Source: Litomosoides sigmodontis (Eukaryota; Nematoda; Chromadorea; Rhabditida; Onchocercidae). Taken from it: a stretch of DNA of 64,000 nt. Shown here piece by piece: positions 15,101 to 30,000 of this stretch. Position numbers and translations under genes: made by a program. The stretch's first letter is position 1. Every line of letters starts with the position of its first letter. The notes below the pieces were generated by a model. That model did no database searches and was not told the origin of the DNA. It saw only the letters and a list, made by a program, of their open reading frames with translations. Location of the stretch: positions 707,501-771,500 of the forward strand of contig OY718803.1 of assembly GCA_963070105.1 (NCBI GenBank). The letters run 5' to 3'.

Positions 15101-18100
15101 ATTAACGAAACCAACGAAATAGATAATTGAGTACTTAAATGAATAAAGAACGAAAATAGCAAAATAATTATTGAGGGAATCTTTTGCAGAAAGAAGAAAA
15201 AAAATGATTGCAACGACAACATTTTTCATGAAATTTCAACTGTCATTCACTTTCCTCTCCTCCGTCTGTTTATTTTCGTGCTGTGGAAAAATTAGTGTTG
15301 AATACAATAAAAAACAAAAAGCGAAAAATGAAAAAGATAAGCGGGAAAGGAAGAGGGAAAAAAGGAAAGAAAGAAAGAAAAAAAAACGAAGCTAACCGAA
15401 ATGAAATTTCAAGGCAAAGGGAAAACATGTGGTCTGCTCTTAAAGCATCCATTTGCATACCATTTTGGGTAGGTTTAATTGATTTCACTCTTTTTTTTTT
15501 GTTTCATTGCTAATTGTTTTTTGTTTGTTTCCTCAAACCAATCATATCACAGTAGCCATAGCTGTGCTGCTTATTACTGTTAAAACAAAAAAAAAAACTT
15601 TTTGTTTTTTTCTTTGCTATTTTAATTTTGCTAAAAGAATTGGCAATGTTAATGAAAAAATTTTGCCTTTTTTTTTCTCATCTCACATTCACACTTTATG
15701 TATTTCCCTGTTTGCTTTTGATTGTTACCGCTTGCTTCTTTTTTTTTCTTTTTTAAAACATTTATAATTAAATTAAAAGTTTGCTTCTGTCTTAAAAAAT
15801 TTGTATTTTAGTTACAAAAATCGATACATTTCATAGGAGTGTATAGCATTTGAAATTGGCAAACTTTCTGCATCACTGATAAACGACGATGATTGCATAG
15901 TTCGCTCGCTCAAAAAAAAAAAGTGTTCGTTGAAAAATGGCAGAAAAATTTCCTAAAGTTTTGTCATTTAATTACAACACAATGACATTTTTAGGCTTCT
16001 GCATATGCAATTTTTGCATATACAATTTTTGTTTCGTTTTTTTTTTCACAAAAACAAAAAAAAATTATATTCAAATTTTTCCCTCTCATATACTTTTTGT
16101 TTTTACTATAACGATAATTTTCATTTGACTAATTTTCATCCATTTGTAGTTTCTTTTTTTTAAGTATTAATATTAAAAAAAAACACATCAATAAATTACT
16201 ACCTTAATAAATTAACACATCAATACGTTTTCTTTTCATTTTTTTTTGATAATATCAATGAGGAAAATTTGCAAATACCATTTTTCTGAAAATTTTAATT
16301 TTATTGAATGAAATTAAACGAAATTCATTTTCTTTCTTTTTTTTGAAAATATCAATTTTATTCATTTTGTTTTTCTGTGTTTATGTCTATCTATAAAATC
16401 TGTCAGTCTTCCCGAAATGTCTTCGAGTGAGAAGAACTGATAGATGGCGACATCGGGAAGATATTTAAAAAGCTCTCAATGATTCATTAGCGATGAACAA
16501 GGGCGGTGTAGTAAATTCAGGAGAAAATAATTGAATTCTTGAGCACACGAAGGCACCCACTCAATGCAGATCAGAAATCACACAAGCATTATTTCCCTGT
16601 GTTTACAACAAAACTTTATCACTTTATAAAACATTTGATTGCTTAAATTAAATTTGATTAGACACAAATTATTTTAGCTAGCAATTTTGCACTAATAAAT
16701 TTTGTATATGTTTTGCGCAAAAGAAAATTTTACTCCTTAATTTTTAAGCTTGCTTTTTTTTTGCATTTCATTCACCCATTTTCTTTTTACGCTAAATGAA
16801 ATTTTCAGTTTGATTATTTTGTAATTTCAGCGCCAGACTAGATGAAAATGAATTTGTTAAAATGAATTGTTGCTGAAATGAGCTTAAATATCGAAGTAAG
16901 TGGTTAAGAAAAAACATGAAATCGATTGGGGGAGAGAGAAAAAAAAGTAGTGGAAGTTGCAAAATTCATGCTTTTAGGGCGCTTTTTTTTCAAACTTTAA
17001 TTTCCCTAAAATCTCAAAACATAAAATAAAAAACGAGGAAATCCGATTCCATCACTTTTTTTTTGTTTTTTTTTTCTCGAAGATTCTTTCATTTTTGTTT
17101 GACATTTCAGTAATATGAGTATTGCTAGTTGATAATACACTTCGTGAATTTTTATGACGCCATCTTATAGCTAAGTTCATAACAAAAAAATCAATTTTTT
17201 TTAGCTGAAAAAAAATGAACGATGAAAAATGCAATTTTGAATAAATTTCAACGAAATGCGCAAAATAAAATTCGTCATATTTTATGCTTGCAAAATTGTG
17301 ATTCATACGATAACTGAGTTGAAAAAGCAATTTTTAATAATAATTTAATAAATTTACAGTCCTATAACCTATTTGTACCTTTTTTTGCCTTTTTTTCGTT
17401 CTATTTTTATATTTTTCAAAAAAAATTACTTCAGACTTTCAGAAGACTTCGTTTACTTCATTTTTATTTTTCATTTGGTTTGAAATTAATTACCTCTTTC
17501 ACTCCTCAAAATACACGAAATCAGAAATTAGAGGAAAAAAAAAGTAATCTCACTATTCCATATCGTGTGCTTGCAATTCCGTCACTATCGATCTAAAAAA
17601 AAAGGACTGAAATTTCCTTTTTACTAAAATTTACTAACAAATTCAATTTGTTGAATTTTTTTTTTGATTTAAAATTTTCATCTAATTTGCATTAGAGCGT
17701 TAGAAAGTGTGAATAAAAAAAGGAAGAAAAAGATTAAAGCCACCAACGATCACCAACTTTTTCTCTCTTCCTCCATTCTCTCCTCTCATTTCATTTCCAA
17801 CTATTTGTTTCTTCTTTTATTGAAGCCTACGAATCCCTCCGTTCTTAGAGCAAAAAGGAAAAAAAAAGCCTTCTTCTAATCAAAATGCATATTCATCATT
17901 TTGGGGTAGCAATAATAAAATGCATTTACTTCCTCCTAATTAAATTTTCATCCTGTCAGCTTTTAATCATACAGCATTTACGAAAGTTTAATTTAACTAT
18001 TGATTGGCACTAATTGTTTGATTACTCATTCATTTATCCTTTTACTTCCGGAACTGCGAAGATTTTCAGGTTAAAAGAAATATCCGAAGTAACAGAGTTG

Positions 18101-21100
18101 TAATTTTTCTCATTGTAATTTGTTAAAATTTAACAGCAAATTTTCACCGCTTTTTCTTTTCCAAACAATTTCCAGCAGCAATAGTAATAAATGTGATTTT
18201 CTGATTGGAATACATTAAAATATTAAAAAGCTTTCGCTCTATAAAAAATATTTTATAAATAAAAAAAATGTCTTTTTTAACTGGGTTTTTTTTCAATATT
18301 GAATTTGAATTCGCTTTTTTATTGGAAAATTTTAACTCTAAGAATTTTAATAATTGTCGATAGCAATAGTGAAATTCTTGTATGGAATATTCTTGATGAC
18401 TTCAAGAAGTATTAATTTTCTGTCATCATAATGTATTTCAAAGTACATTGGAACTTTTTTTTTATATTCTAAATTACGAGTTCTATTAAATGAATCAATA
18501 ATTATATGAGAGATATGCAAAAGAAAAGGAAAGAGAAATTGAGTTGTAGCTAAATGATTTACAGCAAGTTTAGGTGAGAGATATGCAGTTCGATATATTT
18601 TTGAATCAACTTTTTTTGTAAAAAAAAACATTTTTTTTATTTCATGAGATTTTATTGATATGTGATTTAAAAAAAAACTAAAAGAGTGTAGGAAAAAAGG
18701 GAGAAAAAATTGATTAAAAATTGTTGGACAAAAATTAATTTTTTTTTTGTTGCTGTCATTCTCTTTTTTGGAGGTGCAAAAATAATCGGGAATTGAGGAG
18801 GAAATTCCTTCATTCTCTGGCACTTATAAAATCTAAGCTTCGACTTACACGCGTAACAACAATTATACGCTTTTGTAATCCTTTGATTATTTTGTCCATT
18901 TCATACCGAAAGTTAAAAGTTAGCAAATTTCAATACTTTAAAAATTTCAGTTAGCAAGTAGCAGCGATGTGGAGGAGCGACGAACCGATCCGTTGCTGTA
19001 CGAACAATTTGCTGCCAGTTCCTGTAGTGCTGTAGCGGAAGCTTCGAGGAAAGCAACCGTACGGACGAGCAGCTCATGGCCTGAAAACGAGCCAAGGCCA
19101 ACGGGTCTTGGCCTAATACACTGCTCACTGCAACACTTCCCAATTAGGAAACGTCTTCGAGTTTCACTTTTGAAAGCAGAAGGTTGGTCATTTGATTTTT
19201 TTTCATTATGAATTTTGAATTTGCACTTCCTTCGCTGAGTTTTTTTTTCGTTTCAATTTAAAATAATTGTGATATTTTTATTTTTGTGCAAATTGTCGTG
19301 TCCAAAAGCAATTTGTTTAAGATTTAAATCAGAAAAAAAAATATAGTTTCGCATTTTTTTTCTTGCAATATTTCGGAAACTGACATAAAGCTTTGGCCAA
19401 TTCAATTAATGTCGTTGACGATTTATGGTTGGGTAGTTTGCTCTGCGGCAATTATCAAATCTTTTTCTTAGATAGCTTTGATCGATAATTTCACCTTTTA
19501 ATTTAATTTTCAACGACTATGTCTTTTCCTATCTTTGCTGTAAATCGTTAGAAAAATTACTGCTCTCTTCATTTTAGCTTACACTCAAACTTCAACCCAA
19601 ATAAACGTACTGTTATTTATAAAATACTTTTTAATTTTGCAAAATTAACCTTTTCTGATTATAAATATCACCATGGAACGTAGAAATGAATGAATATTGC
19701 TTTTAATTAATAGCTTACAGGGCTGTTTCCTGATTGTTACAGGAAAACATCAATGCTATCAGTTTTTACCTTCACGTTTAATTTATTGTGGTTCACGTGC
19801 GACGAGGATAATGAATTCAAAAATATAACGTTTAATTTCTGCATAATTCATTCAGTTCCATCACGGAACAATTTCGATCATAATTTCTCTCATTGTGAAA
19901 ATTATTACCTTTTAAAGCTGAATTATAAAATTTTGCAAATTTCAAGAGAATTTTGTTATTACTATTTTCTGTTTGACTGTAAAATTGTGTGAGAGAATTA
20001 AGGAGCGAGGAAAATACAATGATAAAATGTTGGAAAGAAAAGTGAAATGAAAATTCTAGAATCATAGCAATGGAAACAATTAAAAGTAACGCTGTTAAAA
20101 TGATTTGAGCAACCAAATTTTCCATCTATTGAAGTTCAGTAGTTTTCAAAGGCATGCAAACGCGAAAGTTGATGAAGTTAGGTAATGAGTTCATTTAAAA
20201 GTCAAACTCCTCCTTTTTGTCAAACTTGTGAAAATAGTAATCTGGTAATTTCTTTCATACATTTTCTTTGCTGATTAATTAAAATATATTTCTCAAAAAA
20301 TTAAATGAAATTTCACTTAACATTGTTTATAAAGTTTTACACGTGGCATGCACGTAGGAAATTGCTCCAATCATTTTTCAAATACAAAAAAATCGAATGA
20401 AATTTTTAAATCACAAATGAAAAAAAAAACAGAACTGTTTATTTTTTCATTTTTCAAGATTTCTTTTTTAAATAAAAAAGTTAGCAACAGATATTTTGTG
20501 CAATTTTTTTCAGTCATAGCTGGAAATTAAAGTTTGTAATGAAATGAACGCATCACTTCAGCTTCAATTTTCTCAGCTAACACTCATTTACTACTTTAAT
20601 TGCTTTTCCATTTGGGTTCGTTCTCTCGTAATTAAGAACCAATTTTAAGGATTGAAAATTTTTTCTTTCAATTCAGCCAATTACACTCGTAAATGTTCAA
20701 GCTCAATTGACAAAAATCATTTGGAATATTTTAAATTATGCAAGTGTGCTTCATTCCTCACAATCTAAACTAAACAATGTAATTGTAAAAACAAACATCT
20801 GAAGGTCGAAATGTTGAAATTAAATTTTTTTTTATTGAATTTATTTCATTCCTTCTCTCATAAAATTTAAAACAATGAATTTGACAAATCGGAATGTTTT
20901 GATTTTTTTTTCATAAATTCAGGTCGAAATATGCAAATTGTTGGCTGTACAGCTCAGCAAACGTGATAAATGACTATCAATTAGCTATGAAAGTGGCGTT
21001 TTAGGATTGGCAGGTAAACTGAAGCCTGAACTGGAAATTCACGCGTTCTGCAAAGTATCGCTGATACCAGGTGGAAAGCCACGGAATTCAATCATAAAGC

Positions 21101-24100
21101 GTGGACGCGACGTTGCATTCAATCAGGTTGCACAACAGTAACAATTTTTGTAAAAAAAATTTTTCCAAAATATAATCTGAACTTTTAAAAGGATTTGATG
21201 AGACGATTAACTATAATAATAATCAATAATAGTAATTAATAATGACGATGGTAGTAGAAGTAATAAATATCAATGATTTGTTGAGGAATATTTGTGACAG
21301 TAAGCAATGTCCGCAAATTATCAACTTCCTTCACGCGTTGAAGAAATGGATTCTTTTTTAAAATCTTAATTAACGTTAATTAAAATCTTAATTAACGTGT
21401 TGACAGCACTGATAGTCAGTCAATCACAAATGTCACGCCTAATCATTGGTTTTTTTCATATAGCCAATTTTAATTGGAAATTGAAACAATCAAATTTCTA
21501 GGAGAATATGACTGAATTAGAATCAGAAATAAGTTAGCATAGTGTTAATTTCATTTAAAAAAAATTTGATTTTAGAATTCTTGAAATTAATAACTAGAAA
21601 AACGAGTTTTTCATTCCAGTTTTATTTTAAATTCCTTTCTGGTAATAGACAGATTAATCAGTAAACCTAGCTTTTCGAAATGAATGAATGCTTCTTCATC
21701 TTTTTCATTTCCAAATTCAATTTTTCACAATTCGACACAGACAGCTAGCTAATTGCTTTAATCGCTTTTCTCTTTCGGCCTTTGTTGAAGGATAGGGAAG
21801 TACTACTACTCTTTGTTATCACAACTGATAATGATAAATTTAATTTGCCTATCACAACTGATTGAGCAATGCGCAGGAGTTCTTCTTCGACAATGTGTTG
21901 GTGGAGGATTTGGATGAGAAGTGCCTGGCAATAACAGTTTATCATCAATCGCCGCAAAAGCTGCAAAAGGATGTGGTGATCGGTGATCTGATCGTGTCGT
22001 TGAGGAATTTAAACGAACTTCGAGCTAAAAAAGAAGTGAAAATTGTGGAGGAATTGAAATATCGCATCAATTCAAAGGTTAGTATCTCCTCTCTCTTCAC
22101 TCCCTCCACGCTTACAATTTCATTTTACAATTAATTGATTAATGGAACTGTCATTTTTCACTTAAATCAGTGTAATAAAACATGGCCCTATTGATTAGTT
22201 CCGCAAAATAATTTCCAATTTTATATTTGATTTCAAAAAAAAAGGAACTTTCCTCATCATGCGATAAAGTGAAGAGAATAGTATGCTTTCGTATGCTTTT
22301 CTTCGGACATTTTGGCAAAAAAAGCAAAAAAAAAACTGTTAAATTTTTTTTAGAAATTTAAGAGTTAAAAAAAAGGGGCGGAAAAAAAAGATGAATGAAT
22401 GAATGAATTGAAATGGCAAGAAAGGCAATTTTTTGAAATGAAATAAATCTCTAAGGAGGCAGAGGAGAATTTAGTATTAATTACATTATGAGGAGGTTTT
22501 TGCTTTCTCCTTTTTTCCCACCCTCATCGCTATTAATCTATTTACTTTGCTTTTGAGCATGTAAGTTGAAATTTCTAACCTACTAAAGCATTTTAGCCTA
22601 AAATACAAAGCTTACCTGGAGGCTGAGGGATACGGTCTCTTCTTATTTTCCATCCTCACTTTTTTTTTCAACTTTTTATTTATGCTTTTAATCGACTAAT
22701 GGAAATTTCATTTCATTTAGTTCGACGGAAACCAAAGATGGATGTCAAATTTAAAAATTGCCTCTAAGCAGGGAATGTTCAAAATTTACATATGTTTTTG
22801 GCTGAAATATCTCCTACACTAAAATTACATTCATTTTAAAGTTAATTTAAAAATTTACAACACCATGAAACGATGAAATAATTTGCCAAAAACAATTCAA
22901 TTAAGCAATGAGAAAATTTGATTTTGTGCTATTTAGACGGAAGAAATTAGGTAACAATGTAAGTAACAAAAGTGTGAATCAAAACAAAAATTATTTCTTT
23001 TCATATTTCAAAAACGAATCGATCAATTATTTTGCAATGAAATAAAATTCTTTTTTTCCGTTGAGGAATAACAGATAGAAATACAGCGAAATTTAATTAA
23101 ATTTATTGTGTGCGGCATAAATAACAAAAATTGGACAGCTCTTTGAAAATTGAATTACAAATTTGATCTCATTTCGAAGTATTTTAAATTACAAATAAAA
23201 TTCTCTTTTCGTTCCTCTTTTGAAAATAGTAAGGAATATTTGCATTCACTTTTTTAAATTTAATTTGAAGCATTGAAATTAAGCATTAATTTCTTCTAAA
23301 TGCCTTAATTATCAGTGTGAAAGGAGAAGGGAAAAAATTGATTCTTTGCGTTCAATTAAGATAAATTTTAGGATAATTCAATTAATAGGAACAGTTGAAA
23401 ATGTGCGTTCAATATTATCTTTGATATTATTAATTTCGCTTATTCCATCGATATCCAATCCAATCCAATGCTTCAAAACTTTTTAACTTTTATAAATTAT
23501 TTGTTATTTACACATTTCGCTCATCAACCATATCACTTTTGCCAATGATTAATGGAAAAAATACAATTTAGAAGCGCAATTAAACTGAAAATTGCCAAAA
23601 TTGCTTGAACTACTTTTGATTAATATGATGAAAAGGAAGTGTGACTTCAGCGAAAGCTTAGCAATTTCATATTTTAGCTTCTCATTTTAATTACTTTGCA
23701 ATGCTCAATTAATTTCCTGTCAATTTATCAGGAGTGATATCAGCAGGAGTGATAGCACCATTTTGCTCATTAATACTGCGATTGAAGAGGATATCATTGA
23801 CGTGTAAACGACGTTTTTTTTTTCGATAGTTGCATGAAATTTGCATAAATATTACTCGTTTGAGAAAATGTTGCTAATTTTCGGAAGGATTTCTTTTTGG
23901 AAAATTTAACGCAAAATTTAGCTCTCAGCCTAAAACGGGATGTTTACCTCTTCTTTACGGTTATGGCAAATTTGCATTTTCCTTTTCACTCTCCCTTCCT
24001 CAATTGGCAATTTTCATATTTCACAAAAAAAAAAAATGGAAAATTTGTTCAATTTGCTCAAATTATATTTTTGAGGAAAGAATGTGATTTTACGAGGATA

Positions 24101-27005
24101 CGAAAGAACGGAAATGACGAGAGTTACTTCATTGGTTTTCATAAAATGAATTTAAAAAATACTTCATAAACGGTTTCAGAGCTAGCAGAAAACAGAGGTC
24201 ACACGAATCATGGGGAGGATTTATCAGTTAGCTAATCGATAAGCTTATCAGCAACGCAACTATACATCACTTAAACAAACAACAAATTAATTCTTTAATA
24301 AAAAAATTTCCTTTGTAAATAAATAAAATTATTTTTTGGAAATAAAAAATTTTATTACAGAATGCGCTATCCCATTTTTTAAATAAATTATTTGAATTTT
24401 TGAAACATATATGTTTGCTTGGCTAAGATGCCTATCGGTAACTCAGTTTACAATTGCTAATCGGAATTGAAACCTTCCTGAAAGATGAATTTGACGCCGT
24501 TCCATCTTCCAATGATTGCTTCTCGTCGCTCTTCTTTTGTTACTAGAAGATTTTGTGAGGGAGAAAAAGCGAAAATCATTATTTGTCATACATTTTCAAT
24601 TTTGCTAAAAGCATTTCAATTGAACTAATACTGAGATGGGTGCTGTGAGCCTATCATATCTATCATGAATTTATCACAATATTCCATTCTCCTGCCAGCT
24701 AGAATGATTGGGTTGTGTTGCAGGCAATCTTTTATTATCACTCAATTTCAAGTCATAAAAGAGGGTAGCAAAAGAAGAATTATCAAATTGTAAATGACAC
24801 GGATCCTGCTTTGGCATAAAATCAAATTGTAATTGTAATTGAAATTAAATCGATAAACGAAATATTTGCATGTGGGAATAGCACGGAGTAATGCATGACT
24901 GCTTACTTATTATTTTAATTTCAAAACATTTCAAATTTTTTTTCTTTTTTTCTAGAATTTTAAATTGTAAGTTTGTATTTTTAGAAATTAGGAAAATTAT
25001 GCATAACATCATGTGTGGAAAAAAAAGCAAACCGCTTAACGATAAACATCATCAAAGTAGAAGATTTACCGCGAGGTGGCATTACTGGAGCACCAGGTGA
25101 GTAATGTCTATAAATTTAAAAATTCTGATTTTTCATTTTATATTGCCGTAATATCATCTGGAAGTGTTTCAATGCACTTCTAGTTATACTTAAAAAGTTG
25201 CTTACTAAATTAATAAAATAGAGGTCGGGAGGGGGGGGGGGGAGGGGGAAGAGCGGAAAAACCAATTTTTTTTATTGCTTTAAATTTGAAATTTCAAACT
25301 TTAGGCGAACTTCATTCTTTAAGCACTCATAACATTGACGCAATTAAAAGGTGCTTCTGCTTCATTTCATTAATTGCTTTAAAGTGTAATCAATCTGTAA
25401 ATGTATCATTCGTCCTATTTTCGAACCAAAATCTCATTTTTTTTCACATTTCCGAGATGATCTTTTCTGGACGAATCTCCTGGGAGAAATGGTTCAATCA
25501 GCCAAAAAAAAAAACATTTTTCTCTTTGAAATTTAAAATTCGATTAGTAGAAAAAATAGACATCATTAGATCATTTATTTGTGCAAAAAAAACGAGACAA
25601 AGAGGGAGCGAGGGGAAGAGAGGGAGCGATGAAAAAAACAAAACTTAAAAAAAAACTAATTAATAGAACGAGGGGATGTTTGGGTTGAATGAGCGGAGAG
25701 GAGGAAAAGTTCGAGCAAATAATTTTCTTTATGTTTACTTCTTACTTTCAAAAGAAATCTATCACTGCAAATTTCATTAGTCCCTCAGAGAGTGTTTTCG
25801 AATTTAGAAAAATGAATCGCTTTACAATAATTCACCATTTATCTCATGGCAGTTGTAAATGTTGTGCTCATTCAATTTTTAATACATTTCAATTTTTTTT
25901 TTTTAAAATAAAGATTTGCTTTGCTCTTACTCAATAAGTGGCTTTTGAGCTTTTGTAAGTTGAAAAAAAACTACAATGATTGATGATATATTTCAATAAT
26001 TTTTTTCATGCTTTGATTTGGTTAAAATGTAATGAATTTTTGGAAAAATTTAATTAAATTAACATTTTTTAATTTCCTGATAGGATTGTCATATTGTAAG
26101 TACAACATGCGAAGAATTTTGCAGTTTAACTTTCAGCCTTTCAAAATTTTGAAGTTTCAATTATTTTCCTTTAATAAGATGTGTGTGTTCGAGTACGCCT
26201 AACGCAAAATAACGTAACACAAACAAAACAAAGTCGCGTGATCAAAGGGACGTGTAATGCAACGTTTAAGGAAGCAATTATGTTTCTGGTGAAAACCAAA
26301 TCAGCTGATCTTGAAGATACGAGTATCACCATTTCCGTCCATGACCTATTAAGGTATTGATTGCTCTGTTTACGTCAAATTACGTGGAATGGAGTGACGT
26401 TAATAACATATTCGGTGATGACAATAATTAATTTAAGCGTTAATGTTTGCTAGCTAATAGGTGTTAGGTACATTGAAAAGTGATAAGTTGGAAATGTAAC
26501 ACTGTCAAGCTAGAGTAGAATTTAAATTGGAAATAAGTGAGAATGGAATTGGATTGATTAATAATTAAAATGTTGCGCAATTTCTCATTGAACAGTATGT
26601 AAATTCAATTCCAATTTGTCGTCGAAAATCCAATTTAAGTGTGTTTCCATAAAATTTGCAAAGAAGCTTCATTATTTTTCTAATTTCCATTTATCTTACA
26701 TTGAATTGCTAATTATTTACCTACGCCTATTTCGTACTTCTATTCAGTTTTCATTTATTTGATTAAATTGAGCACTTATTTTCCCGTTTCCTGTTTTGCT
26801 TCACGTTTGCTTTAGGACGATTGCCGGTGATGATTTAATTGGTTCCGCGTATCTTGGTAAATTAGCAATTGACAAATCGGAACATGAGCAGTGGAGGAGT
26901 ACTGTGGAACACATTGGAAAGGAATTTAAGGGCACCCATCATCTGAAGGCACGTGTGAAAGCACCAAATGTTCACGTAACTGAAGCAACAACGGACTCCG
27001 AATGA
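12135..27005 (+). CDS. Atypical tandem C2-domain protein, synaptotagmin-like (584 aa, 7 exons)
   Basis: Exons are 12135-12861, 18955-19182, 21005-21126, 21877-22077, 24985-25096, 26179-26353 and 26816-27005. All phases close to one 584-residue frame. The ATG is preceded by an in-frame TAA at 12099. Residues 1-290 are disordered, rich in Ser, Pro and Gln, with LPQTPxRxL twice (35-43, 86-94) and several RKxS sites. C2A spans about 295-425 (LGLIHCSLQHFPIRKRLRVS onward) and C2B about 427-575 (ANRLTINIIKVEDLPRGG onward). There is no transmembrane segment, so it is probably cytosolic, like Doc2, B/K or Syt14/16-type proteins. Most Ca2+-coordinating Asp positions are replaced, especially in C2A, so Ca2+-independent membrane or protein binding is inferred. 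The usual WHxL end of C2B is replaced by THHL. The exact orthologue was not identified. The exon 1 to exon 2 join uses acceptor TTAG four bases beyond a TTTCAG and is the least certain. Confidence 0.85.
14131..14587 (+). repeat. 15-bp minisatellite, unit AATGGTGATGATGAT, about 30 copies
   Basis: Tandem 15-bp units with rare variants (AAC for AAT near the left end, one unit with GAT for GGT, one with ATGG for AATGG). It lies in the first intron of the C2 gene. Being a multiple of 3 it leaves long open frames on both strands (DDDNG plus, HHHHY minus), but these are by-products of the repeat. Confidence 0.95.
21366..21383. repeat. 18-bp perfect palindrome with adjacent direct repeat
   Basis: TTAATTAACGTTAATTAA is self-complementary. 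The left half with its flank (ATCTTAATTAACGT) recurs immediately to the right. It is located in intron 3 of the C2 gene. No function can be assigned. Confidence 0.6.
25227..25248 (+). other. G-rich tract with G-quadruplex potential
   Basis: An almost uninterrupted run of about 20 G on the sense strand of C2 gene intron 5, about 130 nt after the donor at 25097. It stands out in an AT-rich intron. Confidence 0.6.
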
Positions 27006-30000
27006 AACAATGTACACTTCTTTTGTTCATTTGAATTCCTAACTTGAAAGCTTCGTTTTTTCAAAAACTGTGTTTTTATGTAAATGCAACAGTCGTTCAT
27101 GCACTCCTTAGATAGTAATCCTGGCACTTTTATTTAATCCATGCATTGTAATTCAATTGCATTAAAATGTTTTTCAAAATTTTCGATGAATTATTTCGTT
27201 ATTTCTTAATTCTGTCAACGTGCTTTTTGCATCCCTACGAAGTTATAAAGCTTTATAAGCGTCTGATTTATCATTTTGCCGATATCGGAAACGATCTGAG
27301 GCACCGTAATATCTTTAAAAATTTGCCATTATTACGATACATTTGATACGATAAATTACACAGTAGCAAGGATGTGTCGAAAATATTGGCAATTAAAAAA
27401 AAATTTATTTTTGAAAAAATACGGGAAAATTAATTTTAACGAATAAATAATTTATTCATTTTGATTTCAATATTTTAGTTATGATTTTTAATAAAACAAA
27501 CAATTAATTTTATTCTCATAAGATGATTTCAATATTTTAAATATTTTTTTTTCACACAGAACATTTTCTTACGCTTCCATTTTTTGTTCAATTTCAATTT
27601 TAACTTTTTTTTGCATTATAAACATATCTTAGAATTGCGTTTCTGTTGCAGCAGAACTTCAAATTAATCTTTTCGTTGTTGCTAAATGTGCAAATCATTT
27701 TGGTGGGCAAAAATTGGTTGTTCATGCTCCTTTTTGAAAGATTGGAAATTTTTTCCGAGACGGAAAGGATGGAAAAATGAGAGATTGTCGTTATTCAATG
27801 ATCGTTTTCAGCCCTAACTGTTTTCGCATTTTTAATCATTAAATGTTGTAAGCAATTATTCGCTCAATTTCAATTCTACGAAACATAAAATAGGCAATTA
27901 ACGGAACGACGAATTTCATTTCAATTTCCAATAGCTAATTATTGCTAACATTCATTGATCAACTGCACTCGGCAGCAGTGGTTTTTTGTTTTTATGGAGG
28001 CGGAAAAAGTCCATCAATTTTAAATTTCAAAATCAAAAATTAAGTGAAAGAGTTAGATATATTATGATTCGTGTATAAGCTTTTCATTCACATCTTGTAA
28101 GCATGCGTGCAACTCGTGCCTTTCATTTTAAAATGATTCGTTTACGTTCGTTACTAATAATTGTTGAATATTGCAATTAATTTTTTTTTTTGAAAAAACA
28201 AATAAAGCAACTTTTTCTTCCTTCCTTTTTCTTCATTAATTCATTCCAATCATTAAAATTTTCTCGTTTTTGCTAAGCTCATTTTGATGTTTGAAATTTA
28301 TGTAATATTTATTAAAATATTTTTTGATAGTGCAACTTATGCAACGTCACTTGTACGCGTGCACGGTGTCACTTCACGTAAAAGGCAACACAACTTTTGA
28401 ACTTACTCTGAATGCGCTGAAGGCAGCATTAGAAGCATTTATATTTTCTGTTCTAATTATTAACACGTGAAAAGAGCACTGAACGTCGACGCATCACTTT
28501 TTTTCTTATTTCGCTTTGGTTTTATCCGCGAAAGAATTGAATTGTTCAGAGTGCTATCAGAAATCATCCATTTTTCATTCGAATAAAATTTAATAGCTTT
28601 TTGCGTTCATTTAAATCACATCGTAATAATTCTATTCAAAAGAAATTGCCATTTCATTTTTATCTTTCATGCTATATATGGTATTGCATTACTTTAGGTA
28701 AATACTATTTATTATAATATTATTACATCACTTCGAAAATTATGATAAATTTAATTTTTAATGAAAAATTTTAAATTACTAGTTTTACATGTTTTATGAC
28801 AATTTGAGGAAGTATTTAAGATAAAGTTCGATATTCAACATTTTTTTCATCCTTTGTTTCCTCCCTCTGAAGTGCAGCTATACTCACATGCTTCGGTGAA
28901 TGTGAGAATGAATGGAAAAATTCGGAAGTAATCAAAAGTGGTGTAGTTTGCCAAAAATTTTGCTAATGACGTAGACGACGCAAAAGTGTTAGCGTAAGAA
29001 GAAGTGCTGTCTGTAATTAAAAAAAAAATCAAAAAAAAATTGCCACACCTTACATCAGAGAAATGTGGAAACCTTTTTGACGATGATGTTGAGAAATAGC
29101 TTTCCAAATTAGATACTTTTTCATTTTAGAATATAATTCATTTAGGAACTTATGAAATATTCCTTGTTTTAGTAGTTGAATTTTATTGCTCTAAAATTAA
29201 GAAAACTTCATAAATTTAATTCATTTCCCACTCATCTAATTCATAATTGTCGCTTATTATGGCGGAATTCAAATGTGTCGATACAGTACTCCGATAGAAA
29301 GAGGCGATCAAACCGATATTGTAAAATTTTAACAAAATCTAAATGATTGCTGAAGTATATGATATTTCGTTGTTTAGTGTCTAGCAATAAATTAGAGGTG
29401 CAAAATTGATGCTCACTTGCAGTAAGCAGTTAATCAACTACTTTATAAATTTAGTAATATTAATGATTAAATTAAATTTTCATTTCAATTTAAATACATC
29501 CGCCATTGCACAACTAATTCATACAAATTAGAAAAATGAAATAAAGAAGTTCTGAATGAATGTGTAAATAAGAGAATGAATGAAATGATAATATGTAGGC
29601 AGCAAATTAGAAAGGAAATGGAATTTTAAAAAATAATATAACAAATTGAAATTTAATCATTGTTTCACTAATCTTTCATTTTTCCTCTTCAATTTCCATT
29701 TTCATTCTATCCAGCACTCTTTTCATCGTTTTCAAAAATTTAAATCTGTAATTTAAGGAAATTTACTTATTTTTTTTCGTATCATAATTAATTAATCATT
29801 CACTCATAGATGGATGAAATGAGTAAATTTCAATCAAACAAGGAGCAATAGCAGCAGGAGCAGTAGCAGCGCATTGTTGCAAGGTTGCATACAGTATGCA
29901 TAGGGAAGTTTTGAGCTGTTTAAATCATAAATGTTCTACGAGACGAGTATGCTACGTACGAGGCGTGACGGAGGTGAGGAGGAGAAGGTGGCGTGGTCGC

